Shown piece by piece: positions 8,987 through 16,682 of a stretch of DNA of 64,000 bases. The position numbers and the translations under genes are program-made. Every line of letters starts with the position of its first letter. The first letter of the stretch is position 1. Below the pieces are notes generated by a model that was not told the origin of the DNA, searched no databases, and saw only the letters and a list, made by a program, of their open reading frames with translations. This DNA comes from Streptomyces olivaceoviridis (GTDB lineage: Bacteria; Actinomycetota; Actinomycetes; Streptomycetales; Streptomycetaceae): contig NZ_BMUI01000007.1 in assembly GCF_014650115.1 (NCBI RefSeq), positions 1 to 64,000 on the forward strand, written 5' to 3'.

Positions 8987-9048
8987 CGGGCGCTGCCCGG
9001 GGCGTGGACGGCACATGCTCCGCTGAGCAGGGGAGTTTCCGTAGCCAT
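8983..9048 (-). CDS. Possible 21-residue leader ORF coupled to hpnC
   Basis: ATG at 9048 opens a 21-codon ORF (MATETPLLSGACAVHAPGSAR) whose TGA overlaps the hpnC ATG as ATGA. GGGAG lies 11 bases upstream of the ATG, whereas hpnC itself has no convincing SD. This suggests that ribosomes enter at the small ORF and reinitiate at hpnC. The peptide has no recognisable domain. It could be a leader peptide, or simply the effective initiation site for the operon. Supported only by sequence layout. Confidence 0.45.
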   Translation of the reverse strand: MATETPLLSGACAVHAPGSAR

Positions 9049-9302
9049 TGCCGTCACATCTCCCGTTCTACACTGCCAATCCGATACACACTATTTCGGA
9101 CACGCCGCCCCGCTCCGCGCAGGCGTGCCCACCGCAGGTGGGCGCGCATTATCGCCCCACTTGCCGGTTTCCGACGCCGGTACAGCTTACGTTGTACAAC
9201 GCGGCGTGGCGCGGCAGGGTGTCCTGCACATCACAACAACACACCGATTGCCTTCAAGATTCCTAACGCCAGACGGAGTTGACGCTTCCTTTGCAGACGG
9301 AA
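9049..9302 (-). promoter_or_regulatory. Non-coding upstream region of the hopanoid operon
   Basis: About 250 bases with visibly lower GC than the flanking genes and no credible gene. It must hold the promoter of the leftward hopanoid operon. Three inverted repeats are visible: TCCGA/TCGGA (around 9080-9105, minus reading), a 7-bp hairpin GCCCACC-GCA-GGTGGGC (9127-9143), and a perfect 12-bp palindrome CGTTGTACAACG (9190-9201) that looks like a protein-binding site. Possible -10 boxes on the minus strand (TAGAAC, TAGTGT) have no clear -35 partner, so I do not fix a transcription start. Confidence 0.4.
9190..9201. promoter_or_regulatory. Perfect 12-bp palindrome upstream of the hopanoid operon
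   Basis: CGTTGTACAACG is its own reverse complement and lies about 140 bases before the leader ORF of hpnC, in the least GC-rich part of the intergenic region. It is a candidate operator; the regulator is unknown. Confidence 0.4.
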
Positions 9303-9333
9303 GGGCCCCGCCGGAGGGATTCCGGCGGGGCCC
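9303..9333 (-). terminator. Terminator after the ABC exporter genes
   Basis: Perfect 13-bp inverted repeat (GGGCCCCGCCGGA, 9303-9315; TCCGGCGGGGCCC, 9321-9333) with a 5-base loop, 15 bases beyond the stop of the ABC ATPase gene at 9348. It closes the seven-gene envelope block and separates it from the hopanoid operon that follows on the same strand. Confidence 0.8.
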
Positions 9334-9347
9334 TGGCCGAAAACGGG

Positions 9348-10136
9348 TCACTTGCCCGTGAACTTCTCGTACTCCTTGAGGACCTCTTCGGTGGGCCCGT
9401 CCATGCGCAGCTCACCGCGCTCCAGCCACAGCACCCGGTTGCAGGTGTCACGGATGGACTTGTTGTTGTGGCTGACCAGGAACACCGTGCCGGCCTCCTT
9501 GCGCAGTTCCCGGATGCGCTCCTCCGAGCGCTTCTGGAACTTGCGGTCGCCGGTGGCGAGCGCCTCGTCGATCATGAGGACGTCGTGGTCCTTGGCGGCG
9601 GCGATGGAGAAGCGCAGGCGCGCCGCCATGCCGGAGGAGTACGTGCGCATCGGCAGGGTGATGAAGTCGCCCTTCTCGTTGATGCCCGAGAAGTCCACGA
9701 TGCCCTGGTAGCGCTCCTTGATCTGCTCCCGGGACATGCCCATGGCGAGCCCGCCCAGGATGACGTTCCGCTCGCCGGTCAGGTCGTTCATCAGGGCCGC
9801 GTTCACACCCAGCAGGGACGGCTGGCCATCGGTGTAGACCTTGCCCTTCTCCGCGGGCAGCAGCCCGGCGATGGCCCGCAGCAGCGTCGACTTGCCGGAG
9901 CCGTTGGAGCCGATCAGGCCGATGGCCTCGCCGCGGTAGGCCACGAAGGACACGCCGCGCACGGCGTGCACCTTGCGCACCCCGCGCGCCGCGTCGTCGG
10001 AGCGGCGCCTGAGGATGCGGCTCAGGGCCGCCGTGGCGCTGCCCTTGCCGGTCTTGGCGCCGTTGACCCGGTAGACGATGTGCAGGTCGTCCGCGATGAC
10101 CGTCGGACGGCGATCCTGGGTGTTCTGCTCAGCCAC
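9348..10136 (-). CDS. ABC transporter ATP-binding subunit, Wzt/TagH type
   Basis: 262-residue ATPase of a polysaccharide/teichoic-acid type ABC exporter. Walker A GSNGSGKSTLL near residue 78; signature YSSGMAARLRFSIA (~150); Walker B VLMIDEALATGD (~175); switch His in FLVSHNNKS. The SSGM signature and the EALATGD Walker B are typical of the Wzt/TagH/RfbB branch. It lacks the C-terminal carbohydrate-binding extension of O-antigen Wzt proteins, so it resembles TagH-like exporters without cargo recognition. GTG at 10136 overlaps the permease stop by eight bases; GGAG lies ten bases upstream. Its partner is the permease gene immediately upstream. Confidence 0.9.
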   Translation of the reverse strand: MAEQNTQDRRPTVIADDLHIVYRVNGAKTGKGSATAALSRILRRRSDDAARGVRKVHAVRGVSFVAYRGEAIGLIGSNGSGKSTLLRAIAGLLPAEKGKVYTDGQPSLLGVNAALMNDLTGERNVILGGLAMGMSREQIKERYQGIVDFSGINEKGDFITLPMRTYSSGMAARLRFSIAAAKDHDVLMIDEALATGDRKFQKRSEERIRELRKEAGTVFLVSHNNKSIRDTCNRVLWLERGELRMDGPTEEVLKEYEKFTGK

Positions 10137-11058
10137 GGCCGTACCGCTCCTCCGCCTTCCAGAAGTACACGAACCCGCCCACGGCGAAGAGCACGGCCCA
10201 GCCGCCGGCCACCGCCCACACATGGTCGGGCAGGTTCGCGGAACCGTAGCCGTCGATCAGGGCGAAGCGCATCAGGTCCATGTAGACGGCGGCCGGGTTC
10301 CACTGGAGGACCGTCGCGATCCACTGCGGCTTGTCCTCCAGCATGATCGGGATGGAGAACATCACGCCGGAGGCGTACATCCACGTCCGCATCACGAACG
10401 GCATGAGCTGGGCCAGGTCCGGGGTCTTGGCACCCGCACGGGCCATGATCAGCGCGAGCCCGGTGTTGAAGAGGAACTGGAGGGCGAGGACGGGCACGAT
10501 CAGCAGCCAGGACAGGTCCGGGTAGCTGCCGAAGCCGATCGCCACGAGGAACAGCACGACCATCGAGAACAGCAGCTGCTGGAGCTGCTGGAGCGAGAAG
10601 GAGACGGGCAGCGAGGCGCGCGGGAAGTGCAGGGCGCGCACCAGGCCCAGGTTGCCGGAGATCGCGCGGACGCCCGACATCACCGAACTCTGCGTGAAGG
10701 TGAACACGAACACGCCGGTGACCAGGAACGGGATGTACACGTCCTGGGACATGCCGCGGCTGGCGTGCAGGATCAGCCCGAAGATGAAGAAGTACACGGC
10801 CGCGTTCAGCAGCGGCGTGGCCACCTGCCACAGCTGGCCGAGCTTGGCCTGGCTGTACTGCGCGGTCAGCTTCGCCTGGGAGAAGGCGAGGATGAAGTGG
10901 CGGCGCCCCCAGAGCTGACGGACGTACTCCACGAGCGAGGGCCGGGCGCCGCTCACGGCAAGCCCGTACTTGGCGGCGAGCTGGGCCGCCGTCAGCCCCT
11001 CGTCGGGCGGCGCGGCCGCGGTCACGGCGACCGTGCCGTCGTGCGTGGTCTCACTCAC
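10129..11058 (-). CDS. ABC-2 type transporter permease, Wzm/TagG type
   Basis: 309-residue inner-membrane protein with about six hydrophobic segments after a cytoplasmic N-terminal tail; includes AVYFFIFGLILHASRG, YIPFLVTGVFVFTFTQS, LLIVPVLALQFLFNTGLALI and a C-terminal WAVAGGWAVLFAVGGFVYFW. The central LVRALHFPRASLPVS motif is the conserved loop of Wzm/TagG/RfbA permeases that couples to the ATPase. It would form the channel for lipid-linked glycan or polymer export. Start GTG at 11058 has no obvious SD. Paired with the ATPase gene by an 8-base overlap. Confidence 0.88.
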   Translation of the reverse strand: MSETTHDGTVAVTAAAPPDEGLTAAQLAAKYGLAVSGARPSLVEYVRQLWGRRHFILAFSQAKLTAQYSQAKLGQLWQVATPLLNAAVYFFIFGLILHASRGMSQDVYIPFLVTGVFVFTFTQSSVMSGVRAISGNLGLVRALHFPRASLPVSFSLQQLQQLLFSMVVLFLVAIGFGSYPDLSWLLIVPVLALQFLFNTGLALIMARAGAKTPDLAQLMPFVMRTWMYASGVMFSIPIMLEDKPQWIATVLQWNPAAVYMDLMRFALIDGYGSANLPDHVWAVAGGWAVLFAVGGFVYFWKAEERYGRG

Positions 11059-11149
11059 AGGTGGATACTTTCGTCTTCGGATTCGCGTTCGAGTTCGTCG
11101 TCCCGTGCGCCCGCCCGCGGGCGCACGGGCACTTCAAGGGACGAGCTTG

Positions 11150-12034
11150 TCAGATGACCGGCGGACGGCCCAGTCGGGTGAGTCGCCACACCGTACGCCA
11201 GCGCATCGGGCGGCGGGGACCGCAGGGCGTGGTCCAGCCTTCCCGGAAGCCGCCGAGCCATGCCTTCAGGGCCGGCCGCGAGGGGCGGCGGAGCAGCGTG
11301 AGCAGCAGCCAGACGCCCAGGTAGACCGGGACCAGGAGGGCGGGGAGGTTGCGGCGGGCGAGCCAGACGCGGTTGCGGGCGACCATGCGGTGGTAGACCG
11401 CGTGCCGCGAGGGCGCGGTCGTCGGGTGGTACAGCACCATGTCGGACCGGTAGTCGATCATCCAGCCCGCGTCGAGGGCCCGCCAGGCCAGGTCGGTTTC
11501 CTCGTGCGCGTAGAAGAACGCGTCCGGGAGCCCGCCGACCTCCGCGAAGACGCGGGTGCGGACGGCGTTGGCGCCACCGAGGAAGGTGGTGACCCGGGAG
11601 GAGCGCATCGGGTCGGAGGCGCGCAGCCGGGGCACGTGCCGGCGCTGGGTCTCACCGGTGTCGGGGTCGGCGATGCGGAAGCTGATGATGCCCAGCTCCG
11701 GGTCGGCCGCGAAGGCCTCGCGGCACAGCTCGGCGGTGTCGTGGCGGGCGAGCAGGCCGTCGTCGTCGAGGAAGAGCAATATGTCGACATCGCGACCGCC
11801 GGGCCCGAAGGCCTCTATGCCGACGTTGCGCCCGCCGGGGATGCCCAGGTTCTCGGGCAGCTCGACGGTCCGCACGCCCTCGGGCACGTCCGGGACGGGC
11901 GAGCCGTTGCCGACGACGACCACCTGGACCGGGTCGCCGTCCTGCTTGGCGACGGAGTCGAGCAGGGCCCGCAGCTCCTCGGGCCGGTTGCCCATGGTGA
12001 TGATGACGGCGCCCACCTTCATGGGCGCGCTCAC
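11150..12034 (-). CDS. Glycosyltransferase family 2
   Basis: 294-residue GT-A fold enzyme. The N-terminal nucleotide-binding strand MKVGAVIITMGNRPEELRAL is followed by ENLGIPGGRNVGIEA and the metal-binding motif LLFLDDDGLL (~residue 95). The acceptor/catalytic region AFFYAHEETDLAWRALDAGW (~185) has the usual ED-type acids. A hydrophobic C-terminal segment (LLVPVYLGVWLLLTLL) suggests membrane association. The GTG start overlaps the stop of the phosphotransferase gene (GTGA); an ATG four codons later lacks an SD. It presumably adds a sugar to the lipid or polymer exported by the neighbouring ABC transporter. Sugar and acceptor are unknown. Confidence 0.85.
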   Translation of the reverse strand: MSAPMKVGAVIITMGNRPEELRALLDSVAKQDGDPVQVVVVGNGSPVPDVPEGVRTVELPENLGIPGGRNVGIEAFGPGGRDVDILLFLDDDGLLARHDTAELCREAFAADPELGIISFRIADPDTGETQRRHVPRLRASDPMRSSRVTTFLGGANAVRTRVFAEVGGLPDAFFYAHEETDLAWRALDAGWMIDYRSDMVLYHPTTAPSRHAVYHRMVARNRVWLARRNLPALLVPVYLGVWLLLTLLRRPSRPALKAWLGGFREGWTTPCGPRRPMRWRTVWRLTRLGRPPVI

Positions 12035-12810
12035 TTCAGCCTGCTGGAGGCGAGGATGGACACCAGGTGCAGCAGCGTCTGGAGCAGGGCGATGCCGGCG
12101 AGGACGGCCGTACCGAGGCGGGTGAAGAACAGGTCGCCGCGGACCTGGTCCAGGATCGCGAGGACGACGATGAGCAGCGAGGCCTCGATGCCGAGGATGA
12201 GCCGGTGGAACTTCAGCGCCGAGGCGGCCCGGCGGGCCAGCGCCATGCCGGAGGAGCGCGGTTCGGAGGCCGCCTCCTTGACCGGCGGCTTGCCGGTCTG
12301 GTGCCGGGCCACGCCGACCAGGTCGGTCTCGGCCTTGATCAGGATGGCGCCGAGCGCGGCGAGGGTGCCGAGGAAGGCCCACAGCCAGTCGATCCGGCCG
12401 CTGCCCCACAGGTCGGCGGCGCGCAGGCCGAGGCCGACCAGGACGGCCGCGTCGGTGAGGTAGGCGCCGACGCGGTCCAGGTAGACCCCGCCGAGCGAGT
12501 ACTGCTTCCTCCAGCGGGCGATCTCGCCGTCGACGCAGTCCAGCAGCAGGTAGAGCTGGGTGGCGACCACGCCGAGCACGGCGCCCGCGATCCCCGGCAC
12601 CAGCAGGGCCGGGGCCGCGAGCACACCGCAGACGGTCATCAGGTATGTGAGCTGGTTGGGCGTGACCCTGGTGTTCACCAGGTAGCGGTCGACGCGCAGG
12701 GACACCTCGCGCATGTAGAGGCGTCCCGCCCAGTGCTCACCGCTGCGCCGGTCCTTCACCCCCGCGGGGTGGACGACCGGACGGAGTTCAGCTACCGATG
12801 GCCTTGACAT
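12031..12810 (-). CDS. CDP-alcohol phosphatidyltransferase family protein with altered D4 position
   Basis: 259-residue membrane enzyme of the family that transfers a phospho-alcohol from a CDP-activated donor. The family motif begins at ~residue 90: DCVDGEIAR, eight residues, then GVYLDRVGA. The first three aspartates of the DxxDGxxAR-8x-GxxxDxxxD motif are present, but the fourth, the usual catalytic base, is alanine. At least four hydrophobic helices follow. The start at 12810 overlaps the upstream dehydrogenase gene by 23 bases and has no clear SD, so initiation may occur slightly downstream. The substrate is probably made by the dehydrogenase and cytidylyltransferase of the same block. 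Confidence 0.85.
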   Translation of the reverse strand: MSRPSVAELRPVVHPAGVKDRRSGEHWAGRLYMREVSLRVDRYLVNTRVTPNQLTYLMTVCGVLAAPALLVPGIAGAVLGVVATQLYLLLDCVDGEIARWRKQYSLGGVYLDRVGAYLTDAAVLVGLGLRAADLWGSGRIDWLWAFLGTLAALGAILIKAETDLVGVARHQTGKPPVKEAASEPRSSGMALARRAASALKFHRLILGIEASLLIVVLAILDQVRGDLFFTRLGTAVLAGIALLQTLLHLVSILASSRLK

Positions 12811-13849
12811 AGTCGGCGTAGATGTCCTTGATCTGGTTCGTCTTGAGGTCGAGGTGTTCGAGGATCGTGTAGCGGCCGGGCCGGGTCTCGGGGGCGAACT
12901 CCACCGCGCGGACGAACTCGTCCACCGTGAAACCGATCTCCTCCGGCAGCACCGGAAGCCCGTGCCGGCGCAGCACCTCGGTCATGTACGCCGACTCCTC
13001 GTGGGCGCCGCGCAGGTACATCGCGAAGGCGGCTCCGAGGCCGCACTGTTCGCCGTGGGCGGCGGCGCGCTTGGGGTAGAGCAGGTCGAAGGCGTGGTTG
13101 ATCTCGTGGCAGGCGCCGGAGGACGGGCGGGAGTCGCCCGACACGGACATGGAGATACCGGTGAGGACCAGCGCCTCGGCCAGCACCTGGAGGAAGTCGT
13201 CGTCGCCGATCCCGCCCGGGTGCCGCAGCACCGCCTCGCCGGCCTGCCGGGCCATGGCCGCGGCGAGACCGTCGACCTTCTCGCCGTTGACCCGGTTGGC
13301 CAGCTCCCAGTCCGCGACCGCGGAGATGTTGGAGATGGCGTCGCCGATGCCCGAGCGCACGAACCGGACGGGTGCCTCGCGGATCACGTTGAGGTCGATG
13401 ACCACCGCGATCGGGTTGGGCACGCCGTACGAGCCGCGGCCCGCGTCGTTGTCCAGCGTGGCGACCGGCGAGCACAGGCCGTCGTGGGCGAGGTTCGTGG
13501 CGACGGCGACCAGCGGCAGGCCGACCCGGGCCGCCGCGAACTTGGCGCAGTCGATGATCTTGCCGCCGCCCAGGCCGACGACGGCGTCGTAGTGCCCGCC
13601 CTGCATGTCGCTCGCCAGCCGGACCGCGTCGTCGATGGTGCCGCCGCCGACCTCGTACCAGGTCGCGCCGGGCAGCGAGGGCGCGAGGCGCTCGCGCAGC
13701 CGTGCCCCGGAGCCGCCGCTGACGGCGACGGCGAGCCGGCCGGACGGCGAGATGCGCTCGTCGGCGAGGACGCAGGCCAGGTCGTCCAGGGCACCCGGGC
13801 GGATGTCGACGACGACCGGCGAGGGGATGAGCCGGGTCAGTACTGGCAC
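12788..13849 (-). CDS. Glycerol-1-phosphate dehydrogenase-like enzyme (iron/zinc alcohol dehydrogenase fold)
   Basis: 353-residue member of the EgsA/AraM/DHQS-like superfamily, which reduces dihydroxyacetone phosphate to sn-glycerol-1-phosphate or a related polyol phosphate. NAD-binding GLGGGKIIDCAKFAA lies at ~residue 95. Metal ligands are visible as Asp in SGIGDAISN (~168), His in CHEINHAFD (~248) and His in AAHGEQCG (~263). The sequence departs from glycerol dehydrogenase GldA and fits the polyol-phosphate group. GTG at 13849 overlaps the upstream cytidylyltransferase stop. In context it probably makes the polyol phosphate that the next enzyme activates with CTP. The stereochemistry and exact substrate are inference. 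Confidence 0.82.
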   Translation of the reverse strand: MPVLTRLIPSPVVVDIRPGALDDLACVLADERISPSGRLAVAVSGGSGARLRERLAPSLPGATWYEVGGGTIDDAVRLASDMQGGHYDAVVGLGGGKIIDCAKFAAARVGLPLVAVATNLAHDGLCSPVATLDNDAGRGSYGVPNPIAVVIDLNVIREAPVRFVRSGIGDAISNISAVADWELANRVNGEKVDGLAAAMARQAGEAVLRHPGGIGDDDFLQVLAEALVLTGISMSVSGDSRPSSGACHEINHAFDLLYPKRAAAHGEQCGLGAAFAMYLRGAHEESAYMTEVLRRHGLPVLPEEIGFTVDEFVRAVEFAPETRPGRYTILEHLDLKTNQIKDIYADYVKAIGS

Positions 13850-14589
13850 GCGATCACCCGTCCGCGGGCGAGGTCGTCGTGGTTGTCGATCTCGACCCAG
13901 CTGACGTCGCCGATCGGCGCCACGTCGACCTTGAAGCCGCGGTCGACCAGCTCCTGGTAGCCGTGCTCGTAGAACTGCTGCGGGTCGGTCTCCCAGACGG
14001 CCTTCAGCGCGTCGGCGAGTTCCGGAGCGGCGTCGCCCTCGATGAGGGTGACGCCGATGTACTCGCCGGTCGCCTCGGCCGGGTCCATCAGCTTGGTGAT
14101 CCTCGTCATGCCCTTCTCGGGGTCGACGACGACCTTCATCTCCTCGTCGGCCAGGCTCTTCACCGTGTCCAGGGCGAGGATGATCCTCTTGCCGTCACCG
14201 CGCGCGGCGAGCAGGGTCTTCTCGACGGAGACCGGGTGCACGGTGTCGCCGTTGGCGAGGATCACGCCGTCCTTCAGGGCGTCACGGCCGCACCACAGGG
14301 AGTAGGCGTTGTTCCACTCCTCTGCCTTGTCGTTGTCGATCAGGGTGAGCTTCAGGCCGTACTTCCGCTCCAGGGCCGCCTTGCGCTCGTACACGGCCTC
14401 CTTGCGGTAGCCGACGATGATCGCGACCTCGGTCAGCCCCACCTCGGCGAAGTTGCCCAGCGTCAGGTCCAGGACCGTCAGCGACTCCTCCGCGCCCTCG
14501 GGGCCCACCGGCACCAGAGCCTTGGGCAGGGTGTCGGTGTAGGGGCGCAGACGCCGCCCGGCGCCGGCCGCCAGCACGAGGCCGATCAT
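13837..14589 (-). CDS. Nucleotidyltransferase, polyol/inositol-phosphate cytidylyltransferase-like
   Basis: 250-residue NTP-transferase fold protein. N-terminal nucleotide loop LVLAAGAGRRLRPYTDTLPK with the conserved Lys at its end; NNAYSLWC (~95); ANGDTVHP (~115) with the metal-binding Asp; and a late WVEIDNHDDLARG with a second metal-site Asp. The architecture matches single-domain sugar- or inositol-1-phosphate cytidylyltransferases. ATG at 14589 has GGAG seven bases upstream and overlaps the DUF5941 gene stop (ATGA). Two CDP-alcohol phosphotransferases beside it argue for CTP as co-substrate. It is not a GlmU or RmlA, which have different lengths and contexts. Confidence 0.85.
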   Translation of the reverse strand: MIGLVLAAGAGRRLRPYTDTLPKALVPVGPEGAEESLTVLDLTLGNFAEVGLTEVAIIVGYRKEAVYERKAALERKYGLKLTLIDNDKAEEWNNAYSLWCGRDALKDGVILANGDTVHPVSVEKTLLAARGDGKRIILALDTVKSLADEEMKVVVDPEKGMTRITKLMDPAEATGEYIGVTLIEGDAAPELADALKAVWETDPQQFYEHGYQELVDRGFKVDVAPIGDVSWVEIDNHDDLARGRVIACQY

Positions 14590-16418
14590 GCGGTTTCTCC
14601 TTCGTCGTGTACGGCGGGTGCCCCGGCGGACACCCAGAAGCGGATGCTCTCGACGAGCACCACCAGGGCGACGGCCACGGCGAGGACGGTGAGCGCGACC
14701 TTGAACTGCGCGCCGGTGAGCACCGCGGCCAGAACGGCGACGAGCAGCGTCCGCCCCTCCTGCCCCCCGATGACACGCACCAGCCAGGCCGGGGGCGCTC
14801 CGGCGCTGCCGCGGATGCGGTACACCGTGTCGTAGTGATGGTAGGCGACGGCCGCCACCAGGCCGAAAGCCGCGGGAAGGGCCCCGTTCACGCCCGCTTT
14901 GCCGGCCAGCGCGAGGACGGTGCCGTACTCGGCGGCCCGGAAGAAGGGCGGGACGAGCCAGTCGAGGGCGCCCTTGAGGGGGCGGGCGACGGCGAGGGCC
15001 GAGGTCAGGACGTACACGACGGCGCCGGCGACCGGCAGCGGCCCGCCGAAGTCCGTGAGGGCCGAGCAGGCCACGACCACGGCGCCGCCGAGCAGGGCGA
15101 CGGCGGGCACGGCGAGCCCGGGCAGTCCCTTGCGGGCCACGCGCCGCACGGCTCCGGCGAGCGGACCCGGGTCGGCGAGGTCGGCCAGGGCCTGCGCCGC
15201 CCGGTCGGTGCGCCGCGCCTTGCGGGTCACCGAGCGCAGCACCCGGCCCGCCGTGGTGTACGCCGCCGCGAAGGCGCAGCCGACGAGCAGGACGTAGAAG
15301 GTGATCCGGGGGGTGGTGACCGCGGTGAGGACCGCGATCATCGCCCAGCGCTCGCCGATCGGCAGCACGATCATCCGCCGCAGCCAGACGGTCCAGCCGA
15401 CGCTGTCGAGCTTGTCGGAGAGGGCGGCGGTGGGGCTGGTGTTCGCGGTGGCGTCGTGGTTCGCCTCGTTGAAGGAGAAGTCGACCACGTGCCGGCAGGT
15501 CTGGAGGATCATCGCGCCGAGGGCGAGGGCCCACACGTCGTCGCCGCCGCGGGCGGCACCGAGGGCGAGGCCGGCGTAGTACGCGTACTCCTTGGCCCGG
15601 TCGAAGGTGGCGTCGAGCCAGGCGCCGAGGGTGGAGTACTTCAGGGCGTAGCGGGCGAGCTGGCCGTCGGTGCAGTCCAGGACGAAGGAGGCGATCAGCA
15701 GCACTCCGGCCGCGACGAAGCCGCCTCGGGTGCCGGTCGCCGCGCAGCCGGCCGCTATCAGGGCGGTGAGCAGCGAGGCCGTGGTGACCTGGTTCGGGGT
15801 CAGGCCGCGACGGGCGCACCAGCGGGCGATGTAGCGCGAGTAGGGGCTGATGAAGAACGTGGTGAAGAAGCCGTCCCGGGACTTCACGGCCGACTTCAGG
15901 CGGACGGCCTCGTCGTCGACGGCGGAGACGGCCTGCCGGGCCTCGTTGCGGGCCTGCGGGTCGGCGGGCACGGCGGCGACCAGGCTGCCCAGCTCGGGCC
16001 GGTGCACGGCGCCGCCGTCGGCGTCGAGGGCGTCGGCGACGCGGTCGGCGAGGCTGTCCACGGCGAGCGCGGGGGCGCCGCCCCCGGTCGCGCGGGCGGT
16101 GGCCGTACCGCCGGGCGCGGAGGTCTCGCGGGCCACGGCCCGGGTGAGCGCCGGCCGGGCGTCCGGCTGGGCGGTGACGGCACCGGGGACGGCGGCGACC
16201 GGGAAGCGCGGGTCGGTCAGGCCGAGGCGCAGCGCGTGCAGGTGGCCGACGAAACGGGCGTCGACGAGGGCCACGCGCCGGCCGGCCGGCACGGCCGCGA
16301 GCAGGGACTCCGTCTCGGCGGCGTCGGCGGCCACGCGCACGTCGAAGCCGAGGGACCGCAGATCGTTCTCCAGCGACGATCCGGGGACCGGCTGACCGGT
16401 GACGATGGCGGTCGACAA
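14586..16418 (-). CDS. DUF5941-type membrane protein with CDP-alcohol phosphotransferase domain
   Basis: 610 residues. Residues ~1-170 form a soluble region with no family I can name with certainty. The centre is a canonical CDP-alcohol phosphotransferase: DCTDGQLAR at ~246, then GAWLDATFD with all four aspartates. The C-terminal ~250 residues carry several hydrophobic helices and match, from memory, DUF5941. TTG at 16418 has GGGAG nine bases upstream; no in-frame ATG fits better. First gene of the leftward block and divergent from galE. It probably links a CDP-activated polyol phosphate to a membrane acceptor, but the acceptor is not deducible. Confidence 0.82.
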   Translation of the reverse strand: MSTAIVTGQPVPGSSLENDLRSLGFDVRVAADAAETESLLAAVPAGRRVALVDARFVGHLHALRLGLTDPRFPVAAVPGAVTAQPDARPALTRAVARETSAPGGTATARATGGGAPALAVDSLADRVADALDADGGAVHRPELGSLVAAVPADPQARNEARQAVSAVDDEAVRLKSAVKSRDGFFTTFFISPYSRYIARWCARRGLTPNQVTTASLLTALIAAGCAATGTRGGFVAAGVLLIASFVLDCTDGQLARYALKYSTLGAWLDATFDRAKEYAYYAGLALGAARGGDDVWALALGAMILQTCRHVVDFSFNEANHDATANTSPTAALSDKLDSVGWTVWLRRMIVLPIGERWAMIAVLTAVTTPRITFYVLLVGCAFAAAYTTAGRVLRSVTRKARRTDRAAQALADLADPGPLAGAVRRVARKGLPGLAVPAVALLGGAVVVACSALTDFGGPLPVAGAVVYVLTSALAVARPLKGALDWLVPPFFRAAEYGTVLALAGKAGVNGALPAAFGLVAAVAYHHYDTVYRIRGSAGAPPAWLVRVIGGQEGRTLLVAVLAAVLTGAQFKVALTVLAVAVALVVLVESIRFWVSAGAPAVHDEGETA

Positions 16419-16682
16419 CCGAACTCACTCCCTGGGTGCCGGCGCGCGGGCGCCGGTCTCTTGCATGGTGGGGCGCCCTGCCTGCGGCACCCGGGCGGCA
16501 TGTCGGCAGAGGGTATCGGATGGTCCGGAGCCGGTGTTCACCGGCCGTTCACGGTCCGGCCCACGGCGGCTGCCCCGGCCTTTGCCGCGATCATCATCGG
16601 GGATGCGGGGGCCGGCCCACAAACCCGTGGCGCAGACCCGGGCAACCGGGACACCGGGCCGTTCGGCATAGGGTGGACGACC

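Noticed and set aside
9048..9266. Plus-strand ORF in the gap before the hopanoid operon
   Set aside because: It lies in the AT-richer promoter region, has no SD, no domain, and no Streptomyces-like third-position GC.
13837..14589. Sugar nucleotidyltransferase of a dTDP-rhamnose pathway (RmlA)
   Set aside because: Too short, and no rmlBCD genes nearby. The CDP-alcohol phosphotransferases favour a CTP-dependent enzyme.
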